This document shows, one piece after another, positions 5,095 to 5,176 of a stretch of DNA of 5,176 nucleotides (position 1 is its first letter; every line of letters starts with the position of its first letter). A model generated the notes under the pieces. That model saw nothing but the letters and a program-made list of their open reading frames with translations, had not been told where the DNA came from and made no database searches. Position numbers and translations under genes: made by a program. This stretch comes from Planctomycetota bacterium (GTDB taxonomy: Bacteria; Planctomycetota; UBA8108), in assembly GCA_022451445.1 (NCBI GenBank), contig JAKUSY010000248.1, positions 1 through 5,176 of the forward strand. Direction: 5' to 3'.

Positions 5095-5176
5095 CTACGT
5101 CGAGGATTTCAACTTGACTTCACTGATCGCCTGGAAGTCAGCCGGGATGACATCCTTCTTCCGGGCGTAAACATCG
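5095..5176 (-). CDS. C-terminal fragment of an unidentified protein, cut by the window edge
   Basis: A minus-strand frame is open from the right edge and stops at TAG 5097-5095, giving about 26 codons that end in ...FQAISEVKLKSST. I do not recognise the family from this short hydrophilic tail, which contains a basic ARKKD patch. The frame is believed because the stop sits directly against a hairpin followed, on this strand, by nine Ts, which is what a gene end should look like. It converges on recJ. The rest lies outside the window. Confidence 0.6.
   Translation of the reverse strand, partial: DVYARKKDVIPADFQAISEVKLKSST

Overview
The window looks like chromosomal DNA from a GC-rich Gram-negative bacterium. 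The full-length RecJ, the AccD zinc-ribbon carboxyltransferase and a type IV pilin behind a sigma-54-type promoter would fit a deltaproteobacterium-like or neighbouring lineage, but the taxon is an inference. There is no sign of phage, insertion sequence, CRISPR, tRNA or rRNA. It is mostly a housekeeping region with one interesting regulatory intergenic stretch and one degenerate signalling protein.

Layout, left to right. A minus-strand terminator hairpin (35-67) closes a small minus-strand gene (124-477). That gene encodes a stand-alone receiver-like domain whose phospho-acceptor Asp is replaced by His. A 214-bp gap follows (478-691), containing a perfect 14-bp palindrome. Next come accD (692-1543) and rpe (1546-2211), both on the minus strand and only 2 bp apart, so they are almost certainly co-transcribed in the order rpe-accD. 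Directly upstream of rpe sits a very strong minus-strand terminator (2258-2291), which ends the transcript of the type IV pilin-like gene (2412-2843, minus).

The 417-bp divergent intergenic region (2844-3260) holds two promoters. One is a GG-N10-GC sigma-54 promoter for the pilin with a roughly 115-nt leader. The other is a near-consensus sigma-70 promoter driving recJ rightwards. Between them is a 10-bp direct repeat whose copies start 23 bp apart, at the distance where sigma-54 activators usually bind. recJ (3261-5015, plus) is complete with all DHH, DHHA1 and OB-fold landmarks. It is followed by a bidirectional terminator (5055-5094) shared with the C-terminal end of an unidentified minus-strand gene running off the right edge.

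The genes do not form one pathway. They cover pentose-phosphate metabolism (Rpe), fatty-acid initiation (AccD), single-strand DNA exonuclease repair (RecJ), a surface pilin or pseudopilin, and a probable phosphorylation-independent receiver. The least ordinary points are the pseudo-receiver, the pilin control region, the terminator placed just before rpe, and an extra glycine in the AccD active-site loop. I found no convincing undescribed multi-gene system.
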